From Prolixibacteraceae bacterium (GTDB lineage: Bacteria; Bacteroidota; Bacteroidia; Bacteroidales; Prolixibacteraceae): 64,000 nucleotides of DNA. The stretch spans positions 1 through 64,000 of the forward strand of contig JAOARB010000014.1 of the NCBI GenBank assembly GCA_025210775.1, in the 5' to 3' direction. Position numbers and translations under genes: made by a program. Position 1 is the first letter of the stretch; each line of letters opens with the position of its first letter. Shown one piece after another: positions 8,630-18,014 of this stretch. Under the pieces are notes generated by a model. It was given only the letters and a program-made list of their open reading frames with translations. It made no database searches and had not been told where the DNA came from.

Positions 8630-9619
8630 TTATTGTTGATTCTTTTTCAGATAGTGGATTACTTTACGCGATATTTTTCTATTGTACCCATTTATCTTCC
8701 AGTGGTCTGGGCTCCATCCTTGTAAGAAACGATAGAAATCGGTCCATGCAAAAGAGTAAAGGAATCGCCACTCTTCCTCTATCTCTTCAAAAGAGAGATC
8801 CGAGTGGTAGTAGTCTAAGGCTTTTTTAAGGTAGTCAAAATAGACTTCCAGTAGTTTGTCCTCAAATTGAGCACACTCTTCTTCGTACAGACAGCTACTA
8901 ATAAAATAGGCTACGTCTTTCATGCCACAGCCTCCACCGATATATTGGAAGTCGACACCTGCGACCTCTTCTCCGTTGGCCGAATAGCAGAAGTTAGCTA
9001 CTTTGGCATCGCCATGCACCAATGTTTTGTATTTGGCAATGTTAAGTATTCTATCGATACCTGGTGCTGCATCTTTAAGTGCTTTGTCGCTTAAGACTTC
9101 CAACTCTTCAGGACGAGTGGCCAGATGCCAATAGGTTCCAATATCCCATAATTTATGAGGCTCCATCCCCATATGTTTGGCATGGAAATAGGCAAGCCAA
9201 CGAAGGGTGATATAGATCTCATCCATTGACAAGGAGTGTTTGCGTAGAGGATAACCAGCTCCATCAAGGTCTTCCATCACAATCACTTGTTCTCCTTCAC
9301 AATCTAGTACAGCCAAACAGTTGGGAGTGCGACACATCTGATCTTCTTCTTTGACGTAATTTTGATACCAAGCGATTTCTACCTGATACGATTTAACCTT
9401 ACGTTCGTGAGAGATAGAAGTATTCCATCTCCGTGGATGTTGATTCATGGCAGGGAGTTTGATATGTTTTACAATAACACTGTTAAACTCTTTTCCTGAT
9501 ACGTCACATCTAAAGAGCGTACCGTATCCGCTCCATAGTTGTTGAATCACTTCCTTCTCTACAATAGAAGTAGCAGCAATAGCTTTTCTTACTTCTTCTA
9601 ACACATCTACTTTATCCAT
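8630..9619 (-). CDS. Phosphotransferase of the APH/ecdysteroid-kinase-like fold
   Basis: A 329-residue small-molecule kinase. The catalytic loop HGDAKVANFC (HGDxxxxN, near residue 203) and metal-binding GVDFQYIGGG (near 222) are in place, along with the hinge-like segment VIVMEDLDGAGYPL (near 116) and YFISSCLYEE. The extended D-F-Q-Y-x-x-G-G-G pattern and length resemble the EcKinase/DUF1679 group more than aminoglycoside kinases. Substrate unknown. It is the first gene of a unit with the inositol-phosphatase-family gene 5 bp downstream. Confidence 0.75.
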   Translation of the reverse strand: MDKVDVLEEVRKAIAATSIVEKEVIQQLWSGYGTLFRCDVSGKEFNSVIVKHIKLPAMNQHPRRWNTSISHERKVKSYQVEIAWYQNYVKEEDQMCRTPNCLAVLDCEGEQVIVMEDLDGAGYPLRKHSLSMDEIYITLRWLAYFHAKHMGMEPHKLWDIGTYWHLATRPEELEVLSDKALKDAAPGIDRILNIAKYKTLVHGDAKVANFCYSANGEEVAGVDFQYIGGGCGMKDVAYFISSCLYEEECAQFEDKLLEVYFDYLKKALDYYHSDLSFEEIEEEWRFLYSFAWTDFYRFLQGWSPDHWKINGYNRKISRKVIHYLKKNQQ

Positions 9620-9677
9620 CCTAAGAATCTCAAAAATATGTCACACTAAAATTTAACTCACACACTAAAAATGCATA

Positions 9678-10025
9678 CTACAAGGTAATCACCTTGGTTG
9701 CATTACTTTGAAGGGTAATGATATCCATCATGGTACCCGCAACACCGACCCCAAGAGCATCGCTCATCTGGTAGTATTCTAAACATGTTTTACAAGCCAA
9801 AAGGACAACGCCCGAAGCTTCTATTTGTTTTAGAATTTCTAGTACAGGACTATCGTTGTGAAGTAGTTTCACGCCACCGTTATAGAAAGTGATAATTTTA
9901 GGTAGACGGTTGTCGTCAAACATCAATTTTAGGTAGCTTCCCATTAGTTTAAGCGAAAGGGCTTCATCGCCATTTCCCATTCCATATTGGTTGATTTGAA
10001 TGAGTGTGTTATTTGTATTTTTCAT
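9678..10025 (-). CDS. DsrE family protein (YedF C-terminal-like)
   Basis: A 115-residue DsrE/TusD-like protein, a small Rossmann-like sulfur-relay fold. Recognisable features are the start INQYGMGNGDEALSLKL, the KIITFYNGGVKLL strand and the conserved-cysteine region VVLLACKTCLEYY, as in the C-terminal domain of YedF-type proteins tied to sulfur or selenium metabolism. The ATG at 10025 is preferred to the open frame's more distant start at 10355, which would run through the start of the divergent helicase and add 110 residues without homology. No TusA or SelD gene is adjacent, so the role is open. Confidence 0.8.
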   Translation of the reverse strand: MKNTNNTLIQINQYGMGNGDEALSLKLMGSYLKLMFDDNRLPKIITFYNGGVKLLHNDSPVLEILKQIEASGVVLLACKTCLEYYQMSDALGVGVAGTMMDIITLQSNATKVITL

Positions 10026-10167
10026 CTTTATTGGAAATTTTTGGCAAAAATACACCAAAATAAAGAAGGGAAGACACAATGGCAGATTAAAATATAAAAA
10101 CAATTGAGATAGTTCTTCTACATTTGTATCTTTGATTATAGAAAAACATTTCAAACGGTCGCATTCC

Positions 10168-13100
10168 ATGAGCTTCTTTAAGATATATAAAGCATCCGCA
10201 GGTTCAGGTAAAACGTATAGTATTACCAGAGAATATCTATTACTAATATTGAAAGATCCACAGAGATATAGTAATATTCTAGCAGTAACCTTTACCAATA
10301 AGGCGACTTCAGAGATGAAGAATAGAATACTACAAGAGCTTTCTATTATCGCCAAAGGGGAGAAGTCGGATCATATCGGGGCCATATGTGAAGAGATAGG
10401 AAAGCCTGAGGCGTATATCAGGAAGGTAGCGCATTCGATCCTATCGAAGATATTAAAAGATTATTCTCGTTTTTCGGTGAGTACCATCGATAGTTTCTTT
10501 CAGAAAGTGATACGCTCTTTTTCAAGGGAGGTACAGCTTCATGCGGCATACAATCCAGAGTTAGATCACCAACAGATTCTAAGTGAGGCAGTGGATCGTC
10601 TTTTTATGGAGTTGGACCATAATATAGCTCTAAAACAGTGGTTGTTGGAATATGCAGACGATCGTATTGAGCAAGGGAAGAAATGGAATTTCAGGCAAGA
10701 GCTAGAGAGCAAAGGAAGTCTTATCTTTCAAGAAGATTTTAAGAATTTCGGGCCAGAGATCATTACCAAATTACAAGACCGTGAGTTTCTAAAGGCCTAT
10801 ATTCAGAACCTGAAAGAGGTGATGGATAGCTATGAGCATAAGCTTACCGATTTGGCTACCGAGGCTACCAATAGCATTAAGAACTCCACTGTTACGGCAA
10901 AGGACTTTAAATATGGTGCTAGTGGGGTGGTAGGAACATTTTATAAGATTGTAGATAAAGAACAGTATCATTTTGAAGCAGGGGTAAGAACACTCAAAGC
11001 GGTCGATGATGCCTCGGAATGGTATACTGCCAAGCAGCCTAATGGGGTAAAAGCAGAGATCGATGCTCTATTTAGTGATGTCCTTAATGAGAACCTGAAA
11101 GAGGTGCTTAGAATCATGGAAGAAGAGTCGCCAATCTATTTTACAGCGAAGCTTATTCTGCCTCAATTGCGTGGTATCGGCGTTATGATGGACATTGCCA
11201 AGCATGTCTCTGATATCTCTAAAGAGAAAAATCTACTTCTTTTGTCGGATTCGTCACAGCTGTTGCTATCTGTCATTGAAGATGACAGCTCTCCTTTTGT
11301 CTTCGAGAAGATGGGGGAAACATACAAGCATTTTATGTTGGATGAGTTTCAGGATACCTCTAAGTTACAATGGCAGAACTTCTATCCTTTAATAAACAAT
11401 GCCCTGGCAGAGGGTAACTTTTCGATGGTAGTAGGGGATGTCAAACAATCGATCTATCGATGGAGGAATAGTGATTGGCAGCTTTTGGCAAAGAAGGTGC
11501 CTTATGACCTAAAACATTATAGCCCAGAGGATGTCACTTTAGGAAGCAACTGGCGTAGTACGAAGAATGTGATTACATTTAACAACACCATGTTTCACTA
11601 TGGCTCGGCTTTAGTGCAAGATGATTTTAATAGTGATATCCAGAACAAGAATATTGCTGAAGAGACCAAACAAGAGCTACAAAATCTTATTGCTGAAGCT
11701 TATCAAGATCAGTTTCAGGCTTATTCTAATACCAAAGATATCGATGGATTAGTAGAGATTGATTTTATTGAGCAAGGAGACGAAGATGTGAAAAAGCTTT
11801 CTATGGATCAGATGATCTCTCAGATAGAATATTATCGTGGTCTTGGATATAAATATGGAGATATGGCTATTTTGGTTCGTAAGGTCTCGGAAGGAAACCT
11901 TATTGCCAACACCTTAATGGATCATGCACTGCAGACAAATAACCCAGACCTTAAGGTTGTTTCTAATGACTCTTTGTATATTGCCAATGCGTTGACCGTG
12001 CAGTTTGTGTTGCATGTGTTACGTTATCTTATAGAGCCCAATACATTGGATCTAGCGTCCTTACGAGGGATCTTTATAAGATATATCTTCCCCGCCTTAG
12101 ACGAGTTTACGCAGAATAAGATACGTACCAATTCAGAAGATGGTCAGATGACATTAATGTTAGAGCCTACTTCTGGATTTCCTCAAACCGAAGATGAGAT
12201 CTTTAATCAACAGGAACCTTTCTCCTTTTTGTTTTTTGATCAATTCTTTTCAGATGAATCGGTACAGAGCCTTAAGTTTCGTCCGCTATATGAGATTGTA
12301 GAGTTGATTATTAATCATTTCCATCTTGAAAAGATCTCCAACGAATGGGCTTACCTACAGTCGCTACTAGATAGTATTCTAGATTATATACGAGTAGAGT
12401 CGGCTGATATCGCGTCCTTTATGGAGTGGTGGGATCAAAAAGGATGTTACAAGACTTTGGTTCTTTCTGAAGATATTGATGCCATAAAGATCTATACAGT
12501 ACATAAATCTAAAGGTCTTGAGTTTAAGGTAGTGATGATTCCTTTCTGTAATTGGGATCTTTATCCTTCTACCTTCCTTCCGAATACGTTATGGTGTCAT
12601 ACCGATACGGCTCCTTTTTCAATGCTTTCGACGATTCCTGTACAATACAGTGGGAACATGTCTAAATCTCTTTTTGCTCCGCAATATTACCAAGAGAAGA
12701 TCATGGGGGCCATAGATAATTTGAATCTTCTATATGTTGCATTAACACGTGCAGAGGAAGCCCTTTGGTTGGGAATACCTCAGCCTAAGAAGAAATCCAA
12801 GACACTAAAGAGTGTTTCGGATGTTATTGGTGTTTTGGTAGATCAGATGCCAGCCATGGATAGTGAGGACAAAGAGAAATATGTAGATTTTAGTGACCAC
12901 TATGACAGTGAACAAAGACATTTTGCTTTTGGACGTCTTCTTGAGCAAAAAGAAGAAGAGGTAGCCAAAGAAATAAAACCACAAAAAGGATTCCCTTCGG
13001 CTGAGTCCATTAAACTTCCTACCATCCATATCGGAAACTATATTGATAAAGTAGCGATACGTAAGAACTCAGAACTTTTCTTTGAGATCGATCCTAGTGA

Positions 13101-13536
13101 AAGGTCACAAAAGATCAATTATGGTACGATGGTTCATAAGATATTAGAAAAATCGTCTAACCTTAAAGAGATGAAGAACCATATTCGTGGACTCTATTTC
13201 GAAGGGGCTCTGACACAGAAAGAGAAGGAAGAGCTAGAGAATGTTCTTAAAGAGACTTTGGAGTTGGATGAAGTAAGATCGTGGTTTGACGGTACTTATC
13301 AAGTGATCAATGAGCGTCAAATTGTCCGTAGTGGAAAACAAGGGAACCACCGACCAGATAGGATAATGATCTCTGGAAGAGATGCTATTGTGGTGGATTA
13401 TAAAACCGGAGATGCTGATGTGAAGAGTCACCAAAGACAGGTCAAGGGCTATATGCATGACTTAGAGTCGATGGGCTTTAATAACGTCAAAGGATATATC
13501 TGGTATGTAATGGAGAAAAAAGTGGTCGAAATTTAA
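10168..13536 (+). CDS. UvrD-type helicase/exonuclease (AddA/RecB-like) for double-strand break processing
   Basis: A 1122-residue fusion of superfamily 1 helicase and PD-(D/E)XK nuclease that would resect broken DNA ends for recombination. Motifs in order: Walker A ASAGSGKT (near residue 9), motif II LDEFQDTS (near 390), GDVKQSIYRWR (near 425), motif V TVHKSKGLEF (near 780), motif VI ALTRAEEALW (near 855), and the nuclease centre with HRPDR and VVDYKTG near 1060-1085. The ATG at 10168 gives MSFFKIYKASAGSGKT, the usual short lead to Walker A; an ATG at 10132 would add 12 residues. An AddB partner is often adjacent in Bacteroidota, but none is visible here. Confidence 0.9.
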   Translation: MSFFKIYKASAGSGKTYSITREYLLLILKDPQRYSNILAVTFTNKATSEMKNRILQELSIIAKGEKSDHIGAICEEIGKPEAYIRKVAHSILSKILKDYSRFSVSTIDSFFQKVIRSFSREVQLHAAYNPELDHQQILSEAVDRLFMELDHNIALKQWLLEYADDRIEQGKKWNFRQELESKGSLIFQEDFKNFGPEIITKLQDREFLKAYIQNLKEVMDSYEHKLTDLATEATNSIKNSTVTAKDFKYGASGVVGTFYKIVDKEQYHFEAGVRTLKAVDDASEWYTAKQPNGVKAEIDALFSDVLNENLKEVLRIMEEESPIYFTAKLILPQLRGIGVMMDIAKHVSDISKEKNLLLLSDSSQLLLSVIEDDSSPFVFEKMGETYKHFMLDEFQDTSKLQWQNFYPLINNALAEGNFSMVVGDVKQSIYRWRNSDWQLLAKKVPYDLKHYSPEDVTLGSNWRSTKNVITFNNTMFHYGSALVQDDFNSDIQNKNIAEETKQELQNLIAEAYQDQFQAYSNTKDIDGLVEIDFIEQGDEDVKKLSMDQMISQIEYYRGLGYKYGDMAILVRKVSEGNLIANTLMDHALQTNNPDLKVVSNDSLYIANALTVQFVLHVLRYLIEPNTLDLASLRGIFIRYIFPALDEFTQNKIRTNSEDGQMTLMLEPTSGFPQTEDEIFNQQEPFSFLFFDQFFSDESVQSLKFRPLYEIVELIINHFHLEKISNEWAYLQSLLDSILDYIRVESADIASFMEWWDQKGCYKTLVLSEDIDAIKIYTVHKSKGLEFKVVMIPFCNWDLYPSTFLPNTLWCHTDTAPFSMLSTIPVQYSGNMSKSLFAPQYYQEKIMGAIDNLNLLYVALTRAEEALWLGIPQPKKKSKTLKSVSDVIGVLVDQMPAMDSEDKEKYVDFSDHYDSEQRHFAFGRLLEQKEEEVAKEIKPQKGFPSAESIKLPTIHIGNYIDKVAIRKNSELFFEIDPSERSQKINYGTMVHKILEKSSNLKEMKNHIRGLYFEGALTQKEKEELENVLKETLELDEVRSWFDGTYQVINERQIVRSGKQGNHRPDRIMISGRDAIVVDYKTGDADVKSHQRQVKGYMHDLESMGFNNVKGYIWYVMEKKVVEI

Positions 13537-13621
13537 CAGATCTTCTAAATATTCATGTTTTAATTATAGATATGTTGTAAATGTGATTGACTTACTTTAC
13601 AATGGAATCGTATAAATGGAA

Positions 13622-13658
13622 TCACACCTCTATCTTGCGTATGAAGAGAGAGGTGTGA
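13622..13658. terminator. Hairpin between convergent genes
   Basis: TCACACCTCT (13622-13631) and AGAGGTGTGA (13649-13658) form a perfect 10-bp stem between the 3' ends of the helicase gene and the minus-strand barrel gene. There is no strong T-run on either side, so it is a weak or protein-assisted terminator candidate. Confidence 0.5.
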
Positions 13659-13712
13659 ATCGTAGAATAATAAGGGGGATAATGTATAGATGTAGTAAAT
13701 GTATTCTCTACT

Positions 13713-14186
13713 TTAGAAACAGAATCTTACTGATAGTGCAAGGTCCATGTTAAAACCACCAGCATTGATAAATCCTAGGTAAGGACGTGTATCTACAGCT
13801 AGTTGTAATGGGATGTCTGGGAACATATATTCAATACCGCAGATACCATTTAATGAAATGTAGGTTCCTCTGTGGTTGTCGTCGATGTAATTTTCTTTAT
13901 TGTAGTAGCTACCAATACCAGCACCACCACCGAAGTACCATCTAAAGTTTCCTTCAAGAGGTTTTACCCATTGGTACGTACCAATAAGAGACCATCCTCC
14001 CCACTGTTTCGTTCCTTTTACTCCAAGGTCTGCTTGAATTCTGTTCGATTGAGATAATCCATACTGGAAACTTAATTCAGAACCGAATCCTTCTCCTCCT
14101 CCAAGTCTTAGACCGATAGCTTTCTGTGCTTTAGCACCAAAATTGATGCAAGTACAAAGTGCGATTAGTGCAATAAGTCTTTTCAT
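13713..14186 (-). CDS. Small outer membrane beta-barrel protein
   Basis: A 157-residue protein with a signal peptide (1-20, ending AKAQ) and a succession of amphipathic strands (AIGLRLGGGEGFGSELSF, RIQADLGV, WSLIGTYQWVKPL, FRWYFGGGAGIGSYY, ISLNGICGIEYMF) that ends in the outer-membrane signal Val-Arg-Phe-Cys-Phe. This fits a small eight-strand barrel of the OmpA/PorT-like group. Function unknown. It is a single gene facing away from the phosphatase gene at 14350. Confidence 0.8.
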   Translation of the reverse strand: MKRLIALIALCTCINFGAKAQKAIGLRLGGGEGFGSELSFQYGLSQSNRIQADLGVKGTKQWGGWSLIGTYQWVKPLEGNFRWYFGGGAGIGSYYNKENYIDDNHRGTYISLNGICGIEYMFPDIPLQLAVDTRPYLGFINAGGFNMDLALSVRFCF

Positions 14187-14349
14187 TCTTAAATTTTTTC
14201 TGTTTATCTTTAATTTATATGCGTGGATTGAATAATCCGGATGACAAACATAATGATAAATAACTAAATCTTTCTACTGCCCATGTGTTAAAAAGTTATT
14301 GTATGTTTGTTTTGAAGTGATTTTAAGTGTAAATTTAAGTTATTCGAAA

Positions 14350-14835
14350 ATGGAGTTTCATAAGGATAAAACAAAAGTTCTTTTTATTTGCTTAGGTAAT
14401 ATTTGTCGTTCTCCTTCAGCAGAGGCGGTTTTTAAGAAGTATGTCTTAGATGCCGGTTTGGGTGAAGATTTTGAGATTGATTCAGCAGGAATGATTGCGA
14501 ATCATAAAGGGAATCCAGCGGATGCTAGAATGCGAATGTATGCAGCCAAAAGAGGGATTGTGTTGGAAAGTATTTCACGCCCCTTTGATGCGGAAGTGGA
14601 TTTTGATCGTTTTGATTATATCATCGGTATGGATGGTTCGAATCTGGCGGATCTTAGATCTCGAGCTCGTAAAAAGGAGGATTTAGAAAAGATTCATAAA
14701 ATGACTGATTTTGGAGTGGTGTATGATTATGACACTGTTCCTGATCCATATTATGGAGGTGAAGAAGGCTTTGAATTGGTGTTGGATATTCTAGACGATA
14801 CATGTAAGGGGCTTTTAGATCATCTAAAAAAATAG
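14350..14835 (+). CDS. Low molecular weight protein-tyrosine-phosphatase family protein
   Basis: A 161-residue LMW-PTP. The P-loop CLGNICRSP (Cys-x5-Arg-Ser, near residue 14) and the general-acid motif DPYYGG (near 135) are intact, so the enzyme should be active. ATG 14350 gives MEFHKDKTKVLFICLGN, while the frame extends to 14299 with 17 non-homologous residues. The next gene, 7 bp downstream, is a fructosamine-kinase homologue. LMW-PTPs paired with such kinases are known to remove phosphate from protein-bound ribulosamine 5-phosphate, so it may serve protein deglycation instead of signalling. Confidence 0.92.
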   Translation: MEFHKDKTKVLFICLGNICRSPSAEAVFKKYVLDAGLGEDFEIDSAGMIANHKGNPADARMRMYAAKRGIVLESISRPFDAEVDFDRFDYIIGMDGSNLADLRSRARKKEDLEKIHKMTDFGVVYDYDTVPDPYYGGEEGFELVLDILDDTCKGLLDHLKK

Positions 14836-14842
14836 TAATTTA

Positions 14843-15718
14843 ATGGATATACCTAATTCTGTCTTAAAACGAATAGAGGAGTGGGCCGAAGAGCCTATTC
14901 AGATGTTGTCTCATCAACATAAGGGAAATAGTAATACTACTGCAGTAATTCAATTGCGTTCGGGATTGCAATATTTTGTTAAATATTCGTTTAGTCCTGA
15001 TGTGGATATGTCGTTGGAAGTGCGAGGTCTACAGACAATTGAACAGAAAGGGGTTATCCCTACTCCTGTAGTTCGCTATTGTGAAAAAGATCTTATCTTG
15101 ATGGACTATTTTGTAAAAGGCAAAATTGGGTATAACTTTTTCTATAATTTTGGTGCACAACTGGCAAAACTTCATGAAGAGAGTGCGATTACTTTTGGCT
15201 TGTCTTACGATAATTATTTGGGATCTACGCCTCAGTTGAATGTTGCAGAAGGAGAGGATGCTTTCTCTTGGACCTCTTTCTTTTGGAATAAGCGTTTGTT
15301 GCCTCAATATCGATTGATTGAACAGAAAGGCATGACCGATCGTACTTTTGTTGATATGTTCTCTAAACTGGAGAAGGTCTTTCCTAAAATTCTTCAACCA
15401 GTGGAGTCGGATGCCCCCTCTTTGCTTCATGGGGATCTGTGGAGTGGTAATTATTTGACTGGAGAGGATGGTCAAGCTGTCTTGATTGATCCTGCTATCT
15501 ATTATGGCCATCGTGAGGCCGACCTAGCCATGACTTCTTTGTTTGGTGGATTTGATTCAGATTTTTACAAAGGATATGACGATACTCTTCCTCTATCTGA
15601 TGATTGGGAGAATCGTCAAAATATATATAAGCTTTATCATATGATGAACCATATGAATATCTATGGGACTGCTTATAGGCCTCAGGCTATTGGATTGATG
15701 AGCTACTATGTTTATTGA
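14843..15718 (+). CDS. Fructosamine kinase family protein (protein-ribulosamine/fructosamine 3-kinase)
   Basis: A 291-residue kinase of the fructosamine-3-kinase family, which phosphorylates sugar adducts on protein lysines so that they fall off. The catalytic loop LLHGDLWSGNYL (near residue 195) and the metal-binding segment AVLIDPAIYYGHREADLAM (near 213-231) are the classical FN3K signature. The N-terminal lysine region (QYFVKYS, near residue 35) and WTSFFWNKRLLPQ (near 145) also fit. Length is normal for the bacterial family. It is translationally close to the LMW-PTP gene; together they make a plausible two-step repair module for pentose-derived adducts. Confidence 0.92.
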   Translation: MDIPNSVLKRIEEWAEEPIQMLSHQHKGNSNTTAVIQLRSGLQYFVKYSFSPDVDMSLEVRGLQTIEQKGVIPTPVVRYCEKDLILMDYFVKGKIGYNFFYNFGAQLAKLHEESAITFGLSYDNYLGSTPQLNVAEGEDAFSWTSFFWNKRLLPQYRLIEQKGMTDRTFVDMFSKLEKVFPKILQPVESDAPSLLHGDLWSGNYLTGEDGQAVLIDPAIYYGHREADLAMTSLFGGFDSDFYKGYDDTLPLSDDWENRQNIYKLYHMMNHMNIYGTAYRPQAIGLMSYYVY

Positions 15719-15929
15719 TTTTGTCGTTTGAGAGTAGTGGACTCTTAATGGTAAACCTATTTTATTTTGGAATTGTTAGAGTATGTTAATTCTAACGTTA
15801 TCAGATGGAATGCGTGGTTGTTGAGATGTAATTTCATATAAAAGTGGTTGGAGGGGTGGCATACATATTGAAAAAAGATATATATTTGCGCCAATTATCC
15901 AATTATTACCTATTTTTTAATTCCCATTT

Positions 15930-17462
15930 ATGCAGGAGAAAATACTCATTTTAGATTTTGGGTCTCAGTATACCCAATTGATTGGAAGACGTGTACGCGA
16001 ACTGAACGTGTACTGTGAAATACATCCTTTCAATCATTACCCTGAGATCGATGAAACAGTAAAAGGGGTTATCTTGTCTGGAAGTCCATATTCTGTAAGA
16101 GACGAAAAAGGTCCAAGAATTGACTTGTCCGAGATTAAAGGTAAGCTGCCTTTGTTAGGCGTTTGTTATGGTGCTCAATATTTAGCTCATTTCTTTGGTG
16201 GAGAAGTAGGTGCTTCTGATAGTAGAGAATATGGACGTGCTAATCTGAAATTTGTGAATGATCAGAATCCTCTATTAAAAGGAGTTTCTCAACATTCTCA
16301 AGTTTGGATGTCACATGGAGATACCATTAACCGTCTTCCAGAAAACTATGAAGTGATTGCTTCTACTGAAGATGTAGAGAATGCTGCTTACCATATCCAA
16401 GGTGAAGATAGTTATGCAATCCAATTTCACCCAGAAGTTTATCACTCTTTGGAAGGAACGACTATCCTTAAAAACTTTATCGTAGGTGTTTGTGGATGTA
16501 AACAAGATTGGACTCCAGATTCATTTATCGAAGAGACTGTGGCTAAGCTGAAAGCTAAAATCGGTGATGATAAAGTGGTTCTTGGTCTTTCTGGTGGGGT
16601 AGACTCTACTGTTGCAGGTGTTCTTCTTCACAGAGCAATTGGTGATAACCTGACTTCTATCTTCGTTGATAACGGCCTATTGAGAAAAGATGAATTCGAA
16701 AGTGTATTGGATTCATATAAAGGAATGGGATTGAATGTTATTGGGGTGGATGCCAAGCAAAAATTCTATAACGATTTAGCTGGTGTTACTGATCCTGAGC
16801 AGAAACGTAAGATCATTGGTAAGGATTTTGTTGAGGTTTTCGATGAAGAGTCTCATAAAATTCAAAATGTGAAATGGTTAGGACAAGGAACGATCTATCC
16901 TGATGTAATCGAATCTGTTTCGGTTAGTGGAGGCCCTTCTGCTACGATTAAGTCTCACCATAATGTAGGTGGATTGCCTGACTTTATGAAGCTTAAAGTG
17001 GTGGAGCCATTGAACTTACTTTTTAAAGATGAAGTTCGTCGTGTAGGTAAAGCTTTAGGTATTGATGCTAAACTTCTTGGGCGTCACCCATTCCCAGGAC
17101 CAGGTTTAGGTATTCGTATTTTGAGTGACGTTACTCCAGAGAAAGTTCGTATTCTTCAAGAAGCTGATGCTATCTTTATCAACGGTTTGAGAGAATGGAA
17201 TCTTTATGATGATGTATGGCAAGCAGGTGTGATGTTGTTGCCTGTTCAGTCTGTTGGAGTAATGGGAGATGAGCGTACTTATGAAAATGTTGTAGCATTG
17301 AGAGCTGTTGCTTCTACTGATGGTATGACTGCGGATTGGGTACACCTTCCATATGAATTCTTGGCGAAAGTGTCGAACGATATTATTAACAAGGTTAGAG
17401 GAATCAACCGCGTTGTTTATGATGTATCGTCAAAGCCGCCAGCAACTATTGAGTGGGAATAA
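15930..17462 (+). CDS. guaA: GMP synthase (glutamine-hydrolysing)
   Basis: GuaA converts XMP to GMP using glutamine and ATP, the last step of guanine nucleotide synthesis. The 510-residue protein has the class I glutamine amidotransferase domain (about 1-190) with nucleophile motif GVCYGAQ and the His/Glu pair FHPEVYHS, the ATP-pyrophosphatase P-loop [10 protein letters not shown] (near 215), and the C-terminal dimerisation domain with HPFPGPGLG and the ending PPATIEWE. All catalytic residues are present. It stands alone; a -7-like TATATTTG lies at 15882-15889 without a clear -33 partner. A strong terminator follows. Confidence 0.98.
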   Translation: MQEKILILDFGSQYTQLIGRRVRELNVYCEIHPFNHYPEIDETVKGVILSGSPYSVRDEKGPRIDLSEIKGKLPLLGVCYGAQYLAHFFGGEVGASDSREYGRANLKFVNDQNPLLKGVSQHSQVWMSHGDTINRLPENYEVIASTEDVENAAYHIQGEDSYAIQFHPEVYHSLEGTTILKNFIVGVCGCKQDWTPDSFIEETVAKLKAKIGDDKVVLGLSGGVDSTVAGVLLHRAIGDNLTSIFVDNGLLRKDEFESVLDSYKGMGLNVIGVDAKQKFYNDLAGVTDPEQKRKIIGKDFVEVFDEESHKIQNVKWLGQGTIYPDVIESVSVSGGPSATIKSHHNVGGLPDFMKLKVVEPLNLLFKDEVRRVGKALGIDAKLLGRHPFPGPGLGIRILSDVTPEKVRILQEADAIFINGLREWNLYDDVWQAGVMLLPVQSVGVMGDERTYENVVALRAVASTDGMTADWVHLPYEFLAKVSNDIINKVRGINRVVYDVSSKPPATIEWE

Positions 17463-17475
17463 TTCCAAACAGTAT

Positions 17476-17509
17476 AAAAAAGCGAAGTATTTATCTACTT
17501 CGCTTTTTT
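17476..17509. terminator. Bidirectional intrinsic terminator
   Basis: Arms AAAAAAGCGAAGTA (17476-17489) and TACTTCGCTTTTTT (17496-17509) form a 14-bp perfect stem with a 6-nt loop, and A/T tracts on both sides suit termination of both guaA and the converging minus-strand gene, whose stop lies 5 bp away. Confidence 0.92.
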
Positions 17510-17513
17510 CGTA

Positions 17514-17966
17514 TTAATTAAGTGCACTTTTGATTTGATCGTAGAAGTCTTGAAGACTTACGTAGTTTTGAAGTGGCACACTTGCATTTACTTCTTTTAG
17601 TTTTTCGATAACGATCAAGGCAAGCTCTAAAGGATGAATCTCATACCCTACAAAATTCTTGTCTAGGTTGATCTCTACGTGGAATCCTTCGTTTGCTATT
17701 CCTACACACCATTGCTCAAGAAATTCACCAAGAGGAAATGAAGTGGCTTGATACTCTTTCCATTCTACTTCTTTGATTTGAGAAGCTTCTTCTTTGTTTC
17801 CCCAAAAGCAAAGTTTGTTTACTGGATTGCCTTCACTGTCTGAATATATAGTGGATTGTGTGGTTGCAAATCCTACTTCGTTTTCCAATGTCCATACATC
17901 GCCAGATTTAGAAATGTCATCTAAGAAACGATGAAGCTTTAATAATATCTCTTTTTTGTTTTCCAT
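17514..17966 (-). CDS. DUF2750-like protein
   Basis: A 150-residue soluble protein. The sequence order VWTLENEVGFATT, LCFWGNKEEA, EWKEYQATSFPLGEFLEQW and GYEIHPLELA matches my recollection of DUF2750 proteins, whose pattern is W-x-L / G-x-A-x-x / P-x-W-x-x-x-x-x-A / W / L-x-E-F-L. Members have no assigned function and no catalytic residues are obvious. It lies 48 bp downstream of the Dda-like helicase gene on the same strand and is probably co-transcribed with it. Confidence 0.6.
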   Translation of the reverse strand: MENKKEILLKLHRFLDDISKSGDVWTLENEVGFATTQSTIYSDSEGNPVNKLCFWGNKEEASQIKEVEWKEYQATSFPLGEFLEQWCVGIANEGFHVEINLDKNFVGYEIHPLELALIVIEKLKEVNASVPLQNYVSLQDFYDQIKSALN

Positions 17967-18014
17967 GATTGCTATAAAATCGTGATTTACGTTCCAAAGA
18001 TACGTAAGTTTTTT

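Noticed and set aside
10026..10355. Long upstream extension of the DsrE protein
   Set aside because: It runs through the divergent helicase gene; the family start is at 10025.
13234..13458. Minus-strand frames within the helicase gene
   Set aside because: Shadow frames of the nuclease domain with no features.
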